Assembly: GCA_038849025.1 (NCBI GenBank)
Contig: JAWCNE010000001.1
Span: 1-64,000, forward strand
Direction of reading: 5' to 3'
DNA from: WUQU01 sp038849025
GTDB lineage: Archaea; Thermoproteota; Bathyarchaeia; Bathyarchaeales; Bathycorpusculaceae
DNA length: 64,000 nt
Part shown: positions 43,050 through 51,561 of the stretch, in pieces
How the letters are laid out: each line of letters starts with the position of its first letter
Position numbering within the stretch: position 1 is the first letter of the stretch
Notes under the pieces: generated by a model
What the model saw: only the letters and a program-made list of their open reading frames with translations
What the model was told of the DNA's origin: nothing
Database searches by the model: none
Made by a program: the position numbers and the translations under genes

Positions 43050-43610
43050 ATGCCTGCGAAACGAATTGCGATTTTAGGCTTTGCGGGAAGCTTGAGAAAG
43101 GAGTCGTACAATAAAGCGTTGTTACGCGCTGCCGTTGAACTGATGCCAGCGGATGCCATACTAGAAATTTTTGATATCGATGGAATTCCGCTTTTTAATC
43201 AAGATTTGGAAGGTGAAATGCCCGTTAAGGTTAAAGAATTTAAAGAAAAGATAAGGTTAGCAGATGCCCTTCTTGTAGCGACTCCAGAATATAATTATTC
43301 TTTTCCAGGAGTTTTGAAGAATGCTATTGACTGGGCTTCTAGGCCGCCTGGAGATAACTCTTTTGAAGGAAAGCCTGTTGCTATAATGAGTGCTTCTACT
43401 GGAATGTTGGGAGGCGCTCGTGCTCAGTATCAGCTTAGGCAGGTCTTTGTAAGCTTAAACATGTATCCGGTTAATCGACCAGAGGTAATGGTGCCCTTGG
43501 TCGGAGAAAAGTTCGACGATAAAGGCAGACTAATTGACGGGAAAACGCGAATGAGAATTCGAGAATTGCTAGAAAGTTTAGTTGCTTGGACAAGAAAAAT
43601 AAAGGGATGA
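43050..43610 (+). CDS. NAD(P)H-dependent FMN reductase
   Basis: This 186-residue flavodoxin-fold reductase has GSLRKESYNKALLRAA (FMN phosphate loop), the family signature TPEYNYSFPGVLKNAIDWASR, and a Gly-rich loop STGMLGGARAQ. It likely reduces flavin, quinone or metal with NAD(P)H. GGGGTGA lies ahead of the ATG. It is 72 bases upstream of tusA in the same direction, so it may supply electrons to the sulfur operon, though this is not certain. Confidence 0.88.
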   Translation: MPAKRIAILGFAGSLRKESYNKALLRAAVELMPADAILEIFDIDGIPLFNQDLEGEMPVKVKEFKEKIRLADALLVATPEYNYSFPGVLKNAIDWASRPPGDNSFEGKPVAIMSASTGMLGGARAQYQLRQVFVSLNMYPVNRPEVMVPLVGEKFDDKGRLIDGKTRMRIRELLESLVAWTRKIKG

Positions 43611-43682
43611 AAAAGAAAACGAAGATTTTAAGCAATGTTTTTATTCTTTAGTTCTATTTTTATTTTTATTGAGGAAGTTTTT

Positions 43683-43919
43683 ATGGAAAAAAAGCCTAAC
43701 AGAATATTGGATTGTTTGGGACTGTATTGTCCAGAACCTGTTTTTAGAACAAGAATAGAGTTGGACAAGATGGAAGTTGGCGAGATTCTCGAAGTCTTAG
43801 CAGATGACCCCGCTGCAGAAGAAGACATCCGAAGCCTTGTCAAAAATTTAGGACAAGAAATTCTAGAAGTGACAAGAACTGAGCACACGGTTAAAATTTT
43901 AATTAAAAAAGTTAAATAA
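43683..43919 (+). CDS. TusA-like sulfur carrier protein
   Basis: This 78-residue sulfurtransferase carries persulfide on Cys16 in LYCPEPV; the TusA motif is Cys-Pro-x-Pro. A second Cys11 precedes it (LDCLGLYC). The rest is the two-layer alpha/beta fold with a helix at 50-64. ATG 43683 has GAGGA upstream; the longer frame from 43635 is only hydrophobic leader and was rejected. It is followed 29 bases later by the DsrE-like gene. Confidence 0.92.
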   Translation: MEKKPNRILDCLGLYCPEPVFRTRIELDKMEVGEILEVLADDPAAEEDIRSLVKNLGQEILEVTRTEHTVKILIKKVK

Positions 43920-43948
43920 AGTAAAGGTAATATTTCGGAGGTGAAAGC

Positions 43949-44317
43949 ATGCCTGAAAGAAAAAGTATACTTTACGTTCAGACGAGTGGCGTCGATACTC
44001 CAGAACGCACCTACGCCCCATTCATTTTGGCAACCACCGCTGCAATGATGAACATAGATGCTACAATTTATTTCTTGATAAAAGGAGTTACTATTGTCAA
44101 GAAGGGAGAAGCTGAGAAGGTCAAAATAGATGGTTTCCCATCGCTTAAGGAAGTAATGGAACAAGCGGTAAAGGCTGGTGTGAAGCTTGTGGTTTGCGAG
44201 CAAAGCTGCATGTTGTTAGGAATCCCTCGAGGAGAGTTTACACCTGAAGCTAAAATTGTAGGCGCGGCAACCCTTAATGATTTAGCTCTTAACGCAGACG
44301 CAGTTCTCTGCTTCTAA
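43949..44317 (+). CDS. DsrE-family sulfur-relay protein
   Basis: The protein has 122 residues and a DsrE/TusD-like fold. The fold ends in KLVVCEQSCMLLGI; Cys83 is at the position of the active Cys in DsrE, Cys87 is near, and Cys121 is at the C-terminus. DsrE proteins hand persulfide sulfur to or from TusA. GGAGGTG lies ahead of the ATG. It sits between TusA and the IscS-like protein, which suggests a sulfur relay into Fe-S cluster assembly. Confidence 0.85.
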   Translation: MPERKSILYVQTSGVDTPERTYAPFILATTAAMMNIDATIYFLIKGVTIVKKGEAEKVKIDGFPSLKEVMEQAVKAGVKLVVCEQSCMLLGIPRGEFTPEAKIVGAATLNDLALNADAVLCF

Positions 44318-44330
44318 AAGTTGAGGATAC

Positions 44331-45521
44331 ATGTCTGTTCTTAGACAAGTTTACATGGATCACACAGCGGGAAAATACGTTGATCCCCGCGTAGTAGAAG
44401 CAATGTTTCCTTACATGAAGGAGTTTTACGGTAACCCCGCCTCCGTGCATTCTTATGGCCATGAGCCTAGAAAAGCTTTAGACGAGGCTAGAGCCAAAAT
44501 TGCTGAGTTAATTAATGCGGAAAAGAAAGAGTCGATAATTTTCACTTCTGGCGCCACTGAAAGCAACAACCTCGCCATAAAAGGCGTAGCCAACCGCAAT
44601 GCTGATCGCGGGAAGCACATAATAACCTCAAGCATTGAACACATGTCAGTTTTAAATCCGTGCAAATTTCTTAAAACAAAAGGGTTTCAAGTTACGTTTC
44701 TGCCAGTTGACAGTTACGGTATTGTTAGCCTTGAAAGCTTGGAGCGTGAACTCAGAGACGACACGATTCTTGTTTCTATACAATACGCTAACGGGGAAAT
44801 TGGAACAATCCAACCCGTCAAAGAGATAAGCCAAATAGTTCACCGCAAAAACGCCTATTTGCATGTGGATGCCACCGCAGCTAACGGCCAGATTCCAATA
44901 GACGTAAGAAAGGACGAAATTGATTTACTTACCCTTTCTTCTAACGACATGTATGGACCTAAAGGCGTGGGCGCCCTTTACATACGTGATGGTGTTCGCC
45001 TGGAACCCATACTTCACGGCGGAGGTCAAGAGCGAGGATTGCGTTCCGGAACAGAAAACGTGCCTGGCATAGTTGGTTTTGGCAAAGCCGCTGAAATAGC
45101 TAAAAAAGAAATGCATGAAGAAAGCAGAAGGCTAAGCAGACTTAGGGATAAGCTTATTAAAGGTCTGCTCGAGTCCGTGCCCTACGCTTTCCTGAATGGG
45201 CATCCCACTAGGAGGCTGCCAGACAACGCCGCGGTCCGGTTCAGCTTCATAGAAGGAGAATCTATCCTTTTGAGCCTAGACATGATGGGAGTAGCCGCTT
45301 CTTCTGGTTCAGCTTGTACTACAAAAACTTTGGAGCCCTCCCATGTTTTAATAGCGACTGGACTAAAACATGAAGAAGCCCACGGCTCAGTGCTTTTCAC
45401 CCTTGGAAGGCAAAACACCGAAGAAGAGGTAGACTATGTCATAAGCATCATGCCGGATATCGTTAAAAGATTAAGGGCCATTTCGCCCCTAACACCCAAG
45501 GAGTTGATAAGCAGTGTATAG
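44331..45521 (+). CDS. Cysteine-desulfurase homologue without the PLP lysine (A. fulgidus IscS type)
   Basis: The protein has 396 residues and an IscS/NifS fold. The active Cys329 loop (SSGSACTT) is kept, as is EHMS for PLP stacking. But the PLP Schiff-base lysine in the usual S-x-H-K-x-Y-G-P-K-G is missing: the sequence is SSND206-MYGPKG. The N-terminal DNAATTP motif is also altered to DHTAGKY. Archaeoglobus fulgidus IscS is reported to have the same Asp, where it binds IscU but lacks normal desulfurase activity. It probably acts here as an assembly platform fed with sulfide or TusA/DsrE persulfide. Its stop overlaps iscU. Confidence 0.9.
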   Translation: MSVLRQVYMDHTAGKYVDPRVVEAMFPYMKEFYGNPASVHSYGHEPRKALDEARAKIAELINAEKKESIIFTSGATESNNLAIKGVANRNADRGKHIITSSIEHMSVLNPCKFLKTKGFQVTFLPVDSYGIVSLESLERELRDDTILVSIQYANGEIGTIQPVKEISQIVHRKNAYLHVDATAANGQIPIDVRKDEIDLLTLSSNDMYGPKGVGALYIRDGVRLEPILHGGGQERGLRSGTENVPGIVGFGKAAEIAKKEMHEESRRLSRLRDKLIKGLLESVPYAFLNGHPTRRLPDNAAVRFSFIEGESILLSLDMMGVAASSGSACTTKTLEPSHVLIATGLKHEEAHGSVLFTLGRQNTEEEVDYVISIMPDIVKRLRAISPLTPKELISSV

Positions 45522-45900
45522 CGAGAAAGTCATGGAACATTTCAGAAACCCGCGTAACATGGGAGAAATCAAAGATGCTGATGGCGTTGGCACTGTTGGA
45601 AACCCCGTTTGCGGAGACATGATGACTATATACATAAAAGTGAAAGACAACCACATAGAGGACATAAAGTTTAAAACTTTTGGATGCGGTGCCGCCATAG
45701 CCACAAGCAGCATGATAACAGAACTGGCGAAAGGAAAAGCCCTTGAAGAAGCCTTAAAAATCACGAGAAAGGATGTAGCGGATGCTTTAGAGGGGCTGCC
45801 ACCAGTTAAAATGCACTGCTCTAACCTAGCAGCAGATGCCCTAAAAGCTGCAATAGAAGATTACTACACGAAACAGAAAAGTAAGGAGGCGACAAAATGA
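45514..45900 (+). CDS. iscU: Fe-S scaffold protein IscU
   Basis: This 128-residue scaffold binds the nascent cluster through Cys33 (GNPVCGD), Cys58 (FGCGAA) and Cys102 (KMHCSNLA), with Asp35 nearby. The GTG start at 45514 overlaps the IscS-like stop by eight bases, with AGGAG upstream. It is the archaeal IscU/NifU N-type scaffold, normally paired with IscS. It overlaps the tiny cysteine gene through an ATGA. Confidence 0.93.
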   Translation: MYSEKVMEHFRNPRNMGEIKDADGVGTVGNPVCGDMMTIYIKVKDNHIEDIKFKTFGCGAAIATSSMITELAKGKALEEALKITRKDVADALEGLPPVKMHCSNLAADALKAAIEDYYTKQKSKEATK

Positions 45901-46061
45901 AAAAAGAATTTATTCGATGCGAATTCTGCAACATACAAATCCCGTTAGAAACATGCAAACTTGCAGCTTATCATACAACCATTGATGGAAAAGAGTATAT
46001 TTTCTGCTGCCAAAACTGTGCCGAAAGATTTCAGCACAAAAGAAAATCCCAAAACAAATAA
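45897..46061 (+). CDS. 54-residue cysteine protein at the end of the isc operon
   Basis: The gene starts at an ATGA overlap with iscU. The protein has a C-x2-C pair (CEFCN, 8-11), one Cys at 20, then Cys37-Cys38 and Cys41 (CCQNCAERF), with a His at 25. This pattern resembles YHS/TRASH-type metal knuckles, but I do not recognise a family. The tail is basic. It may be a metallochaperone or iron donor for IscU; that is inference from position only. Confidence 0.75.
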   Translation: MKKEFIRCEFCNIQIPLETCKLAAYHTTIDGKEYIFCCQNCAERFQHKRKSQNK

Positions 46062-46170
46062 CTGATTCACCTATCAAATTTTGACTAAAGCCTCGCCTTT
46101 AGCTAACGGTTCATTGCAAGTCATACAAAAAGGCTTTTAAATGTTAACAGTTTGTCCAAAAACTTTTGTT

Positions 46171-46608
46171 CTATAAGGATATTAGGGTAGTGTAAAAGTT
46201 TAGGTAAATAAGAAATCCAAGGATTAACGCTATGAGCCAGAAAATGAGTGTAATGCGCATTGCGCCTTTTTTGCTAGCGCAATTCTGCAGCGAAGCGCTT
46301 AAATGCCATGTGGAAATAATCCATAAGCCTAAAAGCCAAGCTATAAGCCCAGTAATACCGTGAACCATGGATATTAACGAAATGGGGTTTAAGGGATTTT
46401 CTGAAATGTAGGGGATCAAACCAATCAGGAAAGAGGGCACCATTACACCAAGCAAAGTAACTGTGTGAAGCACAACTGCTGCGAACATGGTAATCCCATG
46501 TAAACGGAGTTTTCTTCGAGCCTTCAGAGCCATGGAAAAAATAATCAAAACAAAGACTAAACTTTGTAATACCAAGCTAGACAAGGCTAAAATCTCATAG
46601 AACTCCAT
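46171..46608 (-). CDS. Four-helix membrane protein with histidines (cytochrome b/DUF420-like)
   Basis: The protein has 145 residues and four hydrophobic helices. Histidines are placed near the helix ends in LRLHGITMF, VVLHTVTLL, SMVHGITGL and TWHLS, a spacing seen in heme-b four-helix bundles and in DUF420. The family is uncertain. ATG 46608 was preferred to ATG 46620 because GGTGAT precedes it. It converges on the isc operon; the gap holds only a short inverted repeat. Confidence 0.6.
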   Translation of the reverse strand: MEFYEILALSSLVLQSLVFVLIIFSMALKARRKLRLHGITMFAAVVLHTVTLLGVMVPSFLIGLIPYISENPLNPISLISMVHGITGLIAWLLGLWIISTWHLSASLQNCASKKGAMRITLIFWLIALILGFLIYLNFYTTLISL

Positions 46609-46739
46609 AAATATCACCAAACTTTACCTTAACATTTGCTTATCAAATATAAAATTATTTCTTTTGCAAAACTGCTTTCACTTTTCGAAACTCTAGGGAA
46701 AAATTTAAAAATAAACGACTAACGCCAAAGACGTTTAGA

Positions 46740-47888
46740 TTAATGACGCATTCTCCCCCTCTTTTTCATCGCTGCTCTAACTCTTACGTTAGCTATTTTT
46801 AAAGCAGCATTCCTTGGTGGGATTTTTGCCTTAGCAGCTTCTCTTAAAACTAAGCGAGTATTTTTAACTATTCTTTTTTCAACTATCACAAACATTTTTC
46901 TTGGATTTACACCAACATACTCGGCATAGGATGATATTACGCCTCCAGCGTTTGCCACAATATCTGGAGCAACTAGAACCCCTCTTTCATGAAGTACTTT
47001 TTCAATCTCTGGTTTCACAGGAATATTGGCTGCCTCAACAACCATTCTTGATTGAATTTTATCAACATTCTTTTCGTTTATGACGTCGGGTATGGAAGCA
47101 GGAACGAGAACTTCTACGGGCAGCTCGAAAATTTCTTCATTTTTCAAAATTTGTCCTGGTTCATAGTTAATAACAGACTTCGTTTCGACTTTAATTCGCT
47201 TCAATTTTTCATATTCTAATCCGTCAGGATTGTAAATACAGCCTTTGCTGTCGCTTACTGCTACAATTTTTGCTCCGTAATCTGATAGATACTTCATTAG
47301 GAAAGAACCTACATTTCCAAAGCCGTCAATGGCCACTCTTGCTTTTTTTAAATCTAAACCAATATGCTTTGAAGCCACTATCGTTGCATGAAACACTCCA
47401 TAAGCCGTTGAGCCATATTCGTGGGGAATTCCACATTTTTCGCCAGGTTTGACACACATATTTGCGGGTTTGCCCGTACAAGAATTTAGGTTGCCATTTG
47501 CCAAAGCGTAAATTGCCATTTCTTCTTCGCCGGTATTAATGTCTGGACCTGCAATGTATTGGCTTGGAGATAGAGGCTTTAAGGCAATAGCAAAGGCCCT
47601 AATCAAATTATTTTTCTCTTCTTTTGAGATTTTCTTTGGATCTGCAATTATTCCTGATTTTGCGCCTCCGAAAGGTAATTCTGCTAGGGCGCATTTCCAA
47701 GTCATGGTTCTTGCAAGTCTAAAAACTTCCTCCACATCTACTGTGGGGGTCATTCTTATTCCGCCTTTGCCAGGGCCAAGGGCAGTGTTGTCAATGACGA
47801 GTATACCTTTCATTTTGGTTTCTGGATCGTAGACTTGTAAAATTTTTTCAGGTCCCCACTCGTCCAAGAATTTTTCTATAAAGTCCAC
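46740..47888 (-). CDS. gdhA: Glutamate dehydrogenase (Glu/Leu/Phe/Val family)
   Basis: It interconverts glutamate and 2-oxoglutarate plus ammonium. The 382 residues include the substrate block GGIRMTPTVD, PFGGAKSGI (lysine near 80), GPDINTGEEEM, the Rossmann motif GFGNVGSF near 200, and DIVANAGGVISSY. It is somewhat shorter at the N-terminus than the usual 410-420 residues, so the enzyme may be another amino-acid dehydrogenase. It is divergent from the 2-oxoacid oxidoreductase genes, which could share 2-oxoglutarate. Confidence 0.88.
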   Translation of the reverse strand: MDFIEKFLDEWGPEKILQVYDPETKMKGILVIDNTALGPGKGGIRMTPTVDVEEVFRLARTMTWKCALAELPFGGAKSGIIADPKKISKEEKNNLIRAFAIALKPLSPSQYIAGPDINTGEEEMAIYALANGNLNSCTGKPANMCVKPGEKCGIPHEYGSTAYGVFHATIVASKHIGLDLKKARVAIDGFGNVGSFLMKYLSDYGAKIVAVSDSKGCIYNPDGLEYEKLKRIKVETKSVINYEPGQILKNEEIFELPVEVLVPASIPDVINEKNVDKIQSRMVVEAANIPVKPEIEKVLHERGVLVAPDIVANAGGVISSYAEYVGVNPRKMFVIVEKRIVKNTRLVLREAAKAKIPPRNAALKIANVRVRAAMKKRGRMRH

Positions 47889-47989
47889 TTTGCTTTTCCT
47901 CCAGCTTTGTTTTTATTATTAGTTTTTCTAGCCACATAAGGTTTAACTATTTAGAAAAGTAAAATTATAGGAAAAGGGGGAGGCTGAGG

Positions 47990-48127
47990 ATGAGTTCTGA
48001 AGAGTATATTCCTTTATGTGAAAGATGTGGTCAACCAGTTGATGATTGTGAGTGTGTTTGTCCCTATTGCGGTGAAACTTCTGGATGCGAATGCTGTATA
48101 GGCATGGATAAGGCTACCGGAGGATAA
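47990..48127 (+). CDS. 45-residue nine-cysteine protein before the 2-oxoacid oxidoreductase
   Basis: The ATG at 47990 has GGAGGCTGAGG directly upstream. The product contains nine cysteines in 45 residues (CERC, DDCECVC, PYCGE and GCECC). A metal or Fe-S site is almost certain. It ends five bases before the TTG of the alpha subunit, so it is co-translated. No known family comes to mind. It could be a small ferredoxin-like or zinc protein that accompanies the oxidoreductase; the role is inferred from place. Confidence 0.75.
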   Translation: MSSEEYIPLCERCGQPVDDCECVCPYCGETSGCECCIGMDKATGG

Positions 48128-48132
48128 AGAGT

Positions 48133-50064
48133 TTGACGGAAGCGGATTTTAATTGGATGGCAGGCGGCCCTCAAGGAAGCGGCGTAGACACCGCTGCGAA
48201 CATTTTTGGAAGGGCATGCGGCTACGGCGGTTTATACGTTTATGGAAGGCGCGAATATCATTCTAACATTAAAGGTTTGCACAGTTACTTTCACTTAAGG
48301 ATATCTAACCGCGAGGTTTCAGCTAATGTAAATGATGTGGATTTGCTTGCGGCTTTTGATGCGGAAACGGTCGTTCGCCACATAGAGGAAGTTGTTCCCG
48401 GAGGCGGAATAATTGTTGACAAAGACCAGCTGGAGACACGAACTTTAACCATACCAACTTTGCCGCCAGAATTTAAATCAGCATTCCAAATGTATTTGGA
48501 GAGAAAAGGGTTAGGCGACAGTTTAAGAGATCTGCTTGAAGACGCCCAGAAGCGCGGCATCTGCGTTTTTCAAGTTCCGTATGGGGATTTGCTTAAGCAG
48601 ATTGCAAGCGAGTTAGGCATAGATAAGCTGAGCAAGATTATGCGAATGGTAAACGTTTTGACCATAGGCGTTTCTTTCGGCTTAGTTAATTATGATGTGG
48701 CGCTTGTTGAGAAGGCTATAAGAACATTTTTCCAAGAAAGGCCTAAAATTGTTGAAATGAACGTCCTTGCCCTGAAACTCGCTTATGAATACGCCAAAAA
48801 AAGTTTTCCAGAAGGTTTTAACCGTCGCCTTCAAAAACTACCAGCAAATGAAGAGCGAATTTTTCTATCTGGAAACCAAGCGGTTGCAGTTGGCAAGGTT
48901 CTAGGAGGGTGCCGCATTCAAACTTACTATCCTATAACGCCCGCAGCCGATGAAAGCGAGTACATAGAGGCTCACGAAATTCTAGGGACGAAAATTCCCA
49001 GCGTGGACGCTGGAATTGTAGTGATGCAAACCGAGGATGAAATTGCGGCGATAAATATGGCTTCTGGTGCAGCCTTAACCGGCACAAGAGCAGCCACATC
49101 CACTTCTGGGCCAGGTTTTTCCCTCATGGTTGAAGGATTATCTTGGGCTGGAAACAACGAAGTGCCCGTTGTAATTACATACTACCAGCGGGGAGCCCCT
49201 TCCACTGGTTTACCCACAAGACATGGTCAGGATGATTTAAAGTTTGCCATTCACGCTGGCCACGGCGAGTTCCCACGAATAGTGCTTGCTTCAGGCGACA
49301 TCAAAGAATGCTTCTACGACGCGATAACAGCTTTCAACTATGCAGAAAGATTTCAGCTGCCAGTAATTCACCTAATAGATAAGGCGCTTGCCAACAGCTC
49401 CCAAACTTTTCCGGTATTTAACATTAAAGAGGTTAAGATTCAACGGGGTAATATTTTGGGCGAAGACAAGCTTAAGGATGTTGAATATAGGAGATTTTCC
49501 TTTACAGAAACTGGAGTTTCTCCAAGGGTTTTCCTAGGCACAAGAGGTGGTGTCCACTGGTACACTGGCGATGAGCATAACGAGTTTGGACACATAAGCG
49601 AAGAATCCGCCAATAGGACTAAGATGGTGGAAAAGAGAATGAAAAAGCTTGAGGCTGTTGACCGGGAGGTGCCGATAAGCGAGAAAGTCAACTTTTTCGG
49701 AGATGAAAATGCCGAAAACATTATTGTTAGTTGGGGTTCTCCCAAAGGCGCAATTCTCGAATCGTTAAATAAGCTGGCTGGTGAAGGTTTTAGTCTTGCG
49801 TTTTTGCAAGTTCGCATGGTGCACCCGCTTCCCAGCAAGCACATAGCCGAAGTTCTTCAGAAGGCTGAAAAAATAATCGATGTTGAAATGAACTATTCAG
49901 GGCAGCTCGGCGGAATTATAAGGGAAAAAACAGGAATCGCCATGGATTTTCAAATTTTAAAGTATAATGGTAGACCTATGACAACAACTGAAGTTTACAA
50001 CGCTTTGAAGCTTGTGCTTTTGGATAAAGCGCCTAAAAGGCAGGTGTTAACTTATGGCTCTTAA
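48133..50064 (+). CDS. korA: 2-oxoacid:ferredoxin oxidoreductase, fused gamma-alpha subunit
   Basis: This is the core of a CoA-dependent 2-oxoacid oxidation with ferredoxin. Residues 1-190 form the gamma domain (GGPQGSGVDTAANIF), and about 240-640 the pyrimidine-binding alpha domain (TYYPITPAADESEY, then ATSTSGPGFSLM). The fusion in 643 residues is common in archaeal and bacterial KorA-type enzymes. The start is TTG 48133 with GGAGG nine bases ahead. The substrate is probably 2-oxoglutarate or a general 2-oxoacid; it cannot be fixed from sequence. It overlaps beta by 11 bases. Confidence 0.92.
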   Translation: MTEADFNWMAGGPQGSGVDTAANIFGRACGYGGLYVYGRREYHSNIKGLHSYFHLRISNREVSANVNDVDLLAAFDAETVVRHIEEVVPGGGIIVDKDQLETRTLTIPTLPPEFKSAFQMYLERKGLGDSLRDLLEDAQKRGICVFQVPYGDLLKQIASELGIDKLSKIMRMVNVLTIGVSFGLVNYDVALVEKAIRTFFQERPKIVEMNVLALKLAYEYAKKSFPEGFNRRLQKLPANEERIFLSGNQAVAVGKVLGGCRIQTYYPITPAADESEYIEAHEILGTKIPSVDAGIVVMQTEDEIAAINMASGAALTGTRAATSTSGPGFSLMVEGLSWAGNNEVPVVITYYQRGAPSTGLPTRHGQDDLKFAIHAGHGEFPRIVLASGDIKECFYDAITAFNYAERFQLPVIHLIDKALANSSQTFPVFNIKEVKIQRGNILGEDKLKDVEYRRFSFTETGVSPRVFLGTRGGVHWYTGDEHNEFGHISEESANRTKMVEKRMKKLEAVDREVPISEKVNFFGDENAENIIVSWGSPKGAILESLNKLAGEGFSLAFLQVRMVHPLPSKHIAEVLQKAEKIIDVEMNYSGQLGGIIREKTGIAMDFQILKYNGRPMTTTEVYNALKLVLLDKAPKRQVLTYGS

Positions 50065-51019
50065 GTGGACGGATTTTAAAACAGACGTTTTTGTAGACTG
50101 GTGTCCTGGATGCGGAAACTTCGGCATATTGGTGGCTTTGCAGATGGCCCTGGCTGAACTTGGACTTGAACCTCACCGCGTGGTTTTGGTTTCGGGGATA
50201 GGCTGTTCTGGAAAAGTGCCCCATTTTGTTAAAGCTTATGGAGTTCACACGCTTCACGGTAGAACCTTACCCTTTGCGCAGGGAATCAAAATCGCAAACC
50301 CTGATCTAGAAGTAATGGCTATCGGCGGAGACGGCGACGGACTTGGAATAGGCGTAGGCCATCTTGTTAATGCCGGAAGAAGAAACGTAGATATGACCTA
50401 TTTAATACATAACAACGGAGTTTATGGGCTTACGAAAGGACAAGCCTCACCAACCCTGCAGCGAGGCTTAAAAGTCAAAGCCATTCCAAAGCCTAACCTC
50501 AATGAAGCCATAAATCCAATAATGCTGGCAATAGCAGCAGGATACACCTTTGTTGCAAGAGCTTACGCCTATGACACAAAACACCTTAAAGAAACCATAA
50601 AAAAGGCAATACAACACAAGGGATTAGCCCTAGTTGACATACTGCAGCCATGCCCCACCTACAACGACATAAACACAAAAGAATGGTACGCTGGAGAAGA
50701 CCGCATAGACCCTGAAACCGGAAAAGCTATGCCAAGACTTTACAAGTTAGAGGAAATTGGCTATGACCCGGTTGTGCATGATACATCTGAAGAATTCAGT
50801 AAAAAGGTTGCTGCCATAGAAAAAGCAAAAGAGTGGGGTGACAAAATTCCTATTGGAATTTTCTACAAAAACGAGCTTGTACCAACATTTCATGAACGCG
50901 TAGCCAAAAGGATACCCTTCTACCTGACTAGTCCGCCGGCAAAGCAGAAGATCCGTGACGAGGAAGGCTCACCCATAACGGACATCAGGGATTTTCTCGA
51001 AGAATTGAAAATAACGTGA
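50054..51019 (+). CDS. korB: 2-oxoacid:ferredoxin oxidoreductase beta subunit
   Basis: The protein has 321 residues. It binds TPP through GDGDGLGIGVGHLVNAGRRN, and a 4Fe-4S cluster through WCPGCG and GIGCSG plus LQPCPTYND. The block NNGVYGLTKGQASPT is family standard. The ATG has AGGTG before it inside the alpha gene. No gamma/delta ferredoxin genes follow, which agrees with the two-subunit type; the nine-cysteine peptide upstream may matter. Confidence 0.93.
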   Translation: MALKWTDFKTDVFVDWCPGCGNFGILVALQMALAELGLEPHRVVLVSGIGCSGKVPHFVKAYGVHTLHGRTLPFAQGIKIANPDLEVMAIGGDGDGLGIGVGHLVNAGRRNVDMTYLIHNNGVYGLTKGQASPTLQRGLKVKAIPKPNLNEAINPIMLAIAAGYTFVARAYAYDTKHLKETIKKAIQHKGLALVDILQPCPTYNDINTKEWYAGEDRIDPETGKAMPRLYKLEEIGYDPVVHDTSEEFSKKVAAIEKAKEWGDKIPIGIFYKNELVPTFHERVAKRIPFYLTSPPAKQKIRDEEGSPITDIRDFLEELKIT

Positions 51020-51036
51020 AAACATGCCACGTAGCC

Positions 51037-51420
51037 TTAAACGATGTAGCTTCTAAGATCAGTGCTTTGCCTAAGACATGTACGGTATTTGCCCAGCATT
51101 TCATCTAAAGCCTTTCTCAAATCCTCTTCAGCCATGAAGCCTACAACCTGCATCAATGGTCTTCCGCTGCAAAAGAACATCAAAGTGGGCGTGCTCATTA
51201 CTCCTAAATTAATTGCCAATTCCTGATTTGATGGTGATTCTAAGATGTTTAGTCTAGCGAATTTGATTTTTCCAAAGTATTCATAGGCTACTTTTTCAAA
51301 AATAGGTGTTAATTGTCTGCACCAAGGACATTGGGCATGCCAAAAATAAACCAATGTCAAAATTGATGAGCGGGTAATCTCTTCATCCCAGTTGGCTGGG
51401 TTTAAATCCACTATCTCCAT
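51037..51420 (-). CDS. Thioredoxin-like protein
   Basis: The protein has 127 residues and a thioredoxin fold with active site Cys-Pro-Trp-Cys in HAQCPWCRQL, and the cis-Pro loop in GVMSTPTLMF. The CPWC pair differs from the usual CGPC and suggests an oxidoreductase or glutaredoxin-like role. A longer frame from 51633 would run into the divergent flavodiiron gene; ATG 51420 (MEIVDLNPANW) is the natural thioredoxin start. Confidence 0.88.
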   Translation of the reverse strand: MEIVDLNPANWDEEITRSSILTLVYFWHAQCPWCRQLTPIFEKVAYEYFGKIKFARLNILESPSNQELAINLGVMSTPTLMFFCSGRPLMQVVGFMAEEDLRKALDEMLGKYRTCLRQSTDLRSYIV

Positions 51421-51561
51421 AACCACGAACCAATAATTTTGGCTTAAAGTGGAAATATATAAGCCTTTAAAAGAAAATTTACGAGTCTCAGTTAGCAGAC
51501 AGAAACCTTCATATTTTAATTCTTCTAACAATGCATAAGATAAACTTCGGGAGGGGGGAGA

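Noticed and set aside
46085..46102. CTAAAG-N6-CTTTAG inverted repeat between convergent genes
   Set aside because: The stem is short and AT-rich and no U-run follows directly; archaeal termination does not need a hairpin, so I do not call a terminator.
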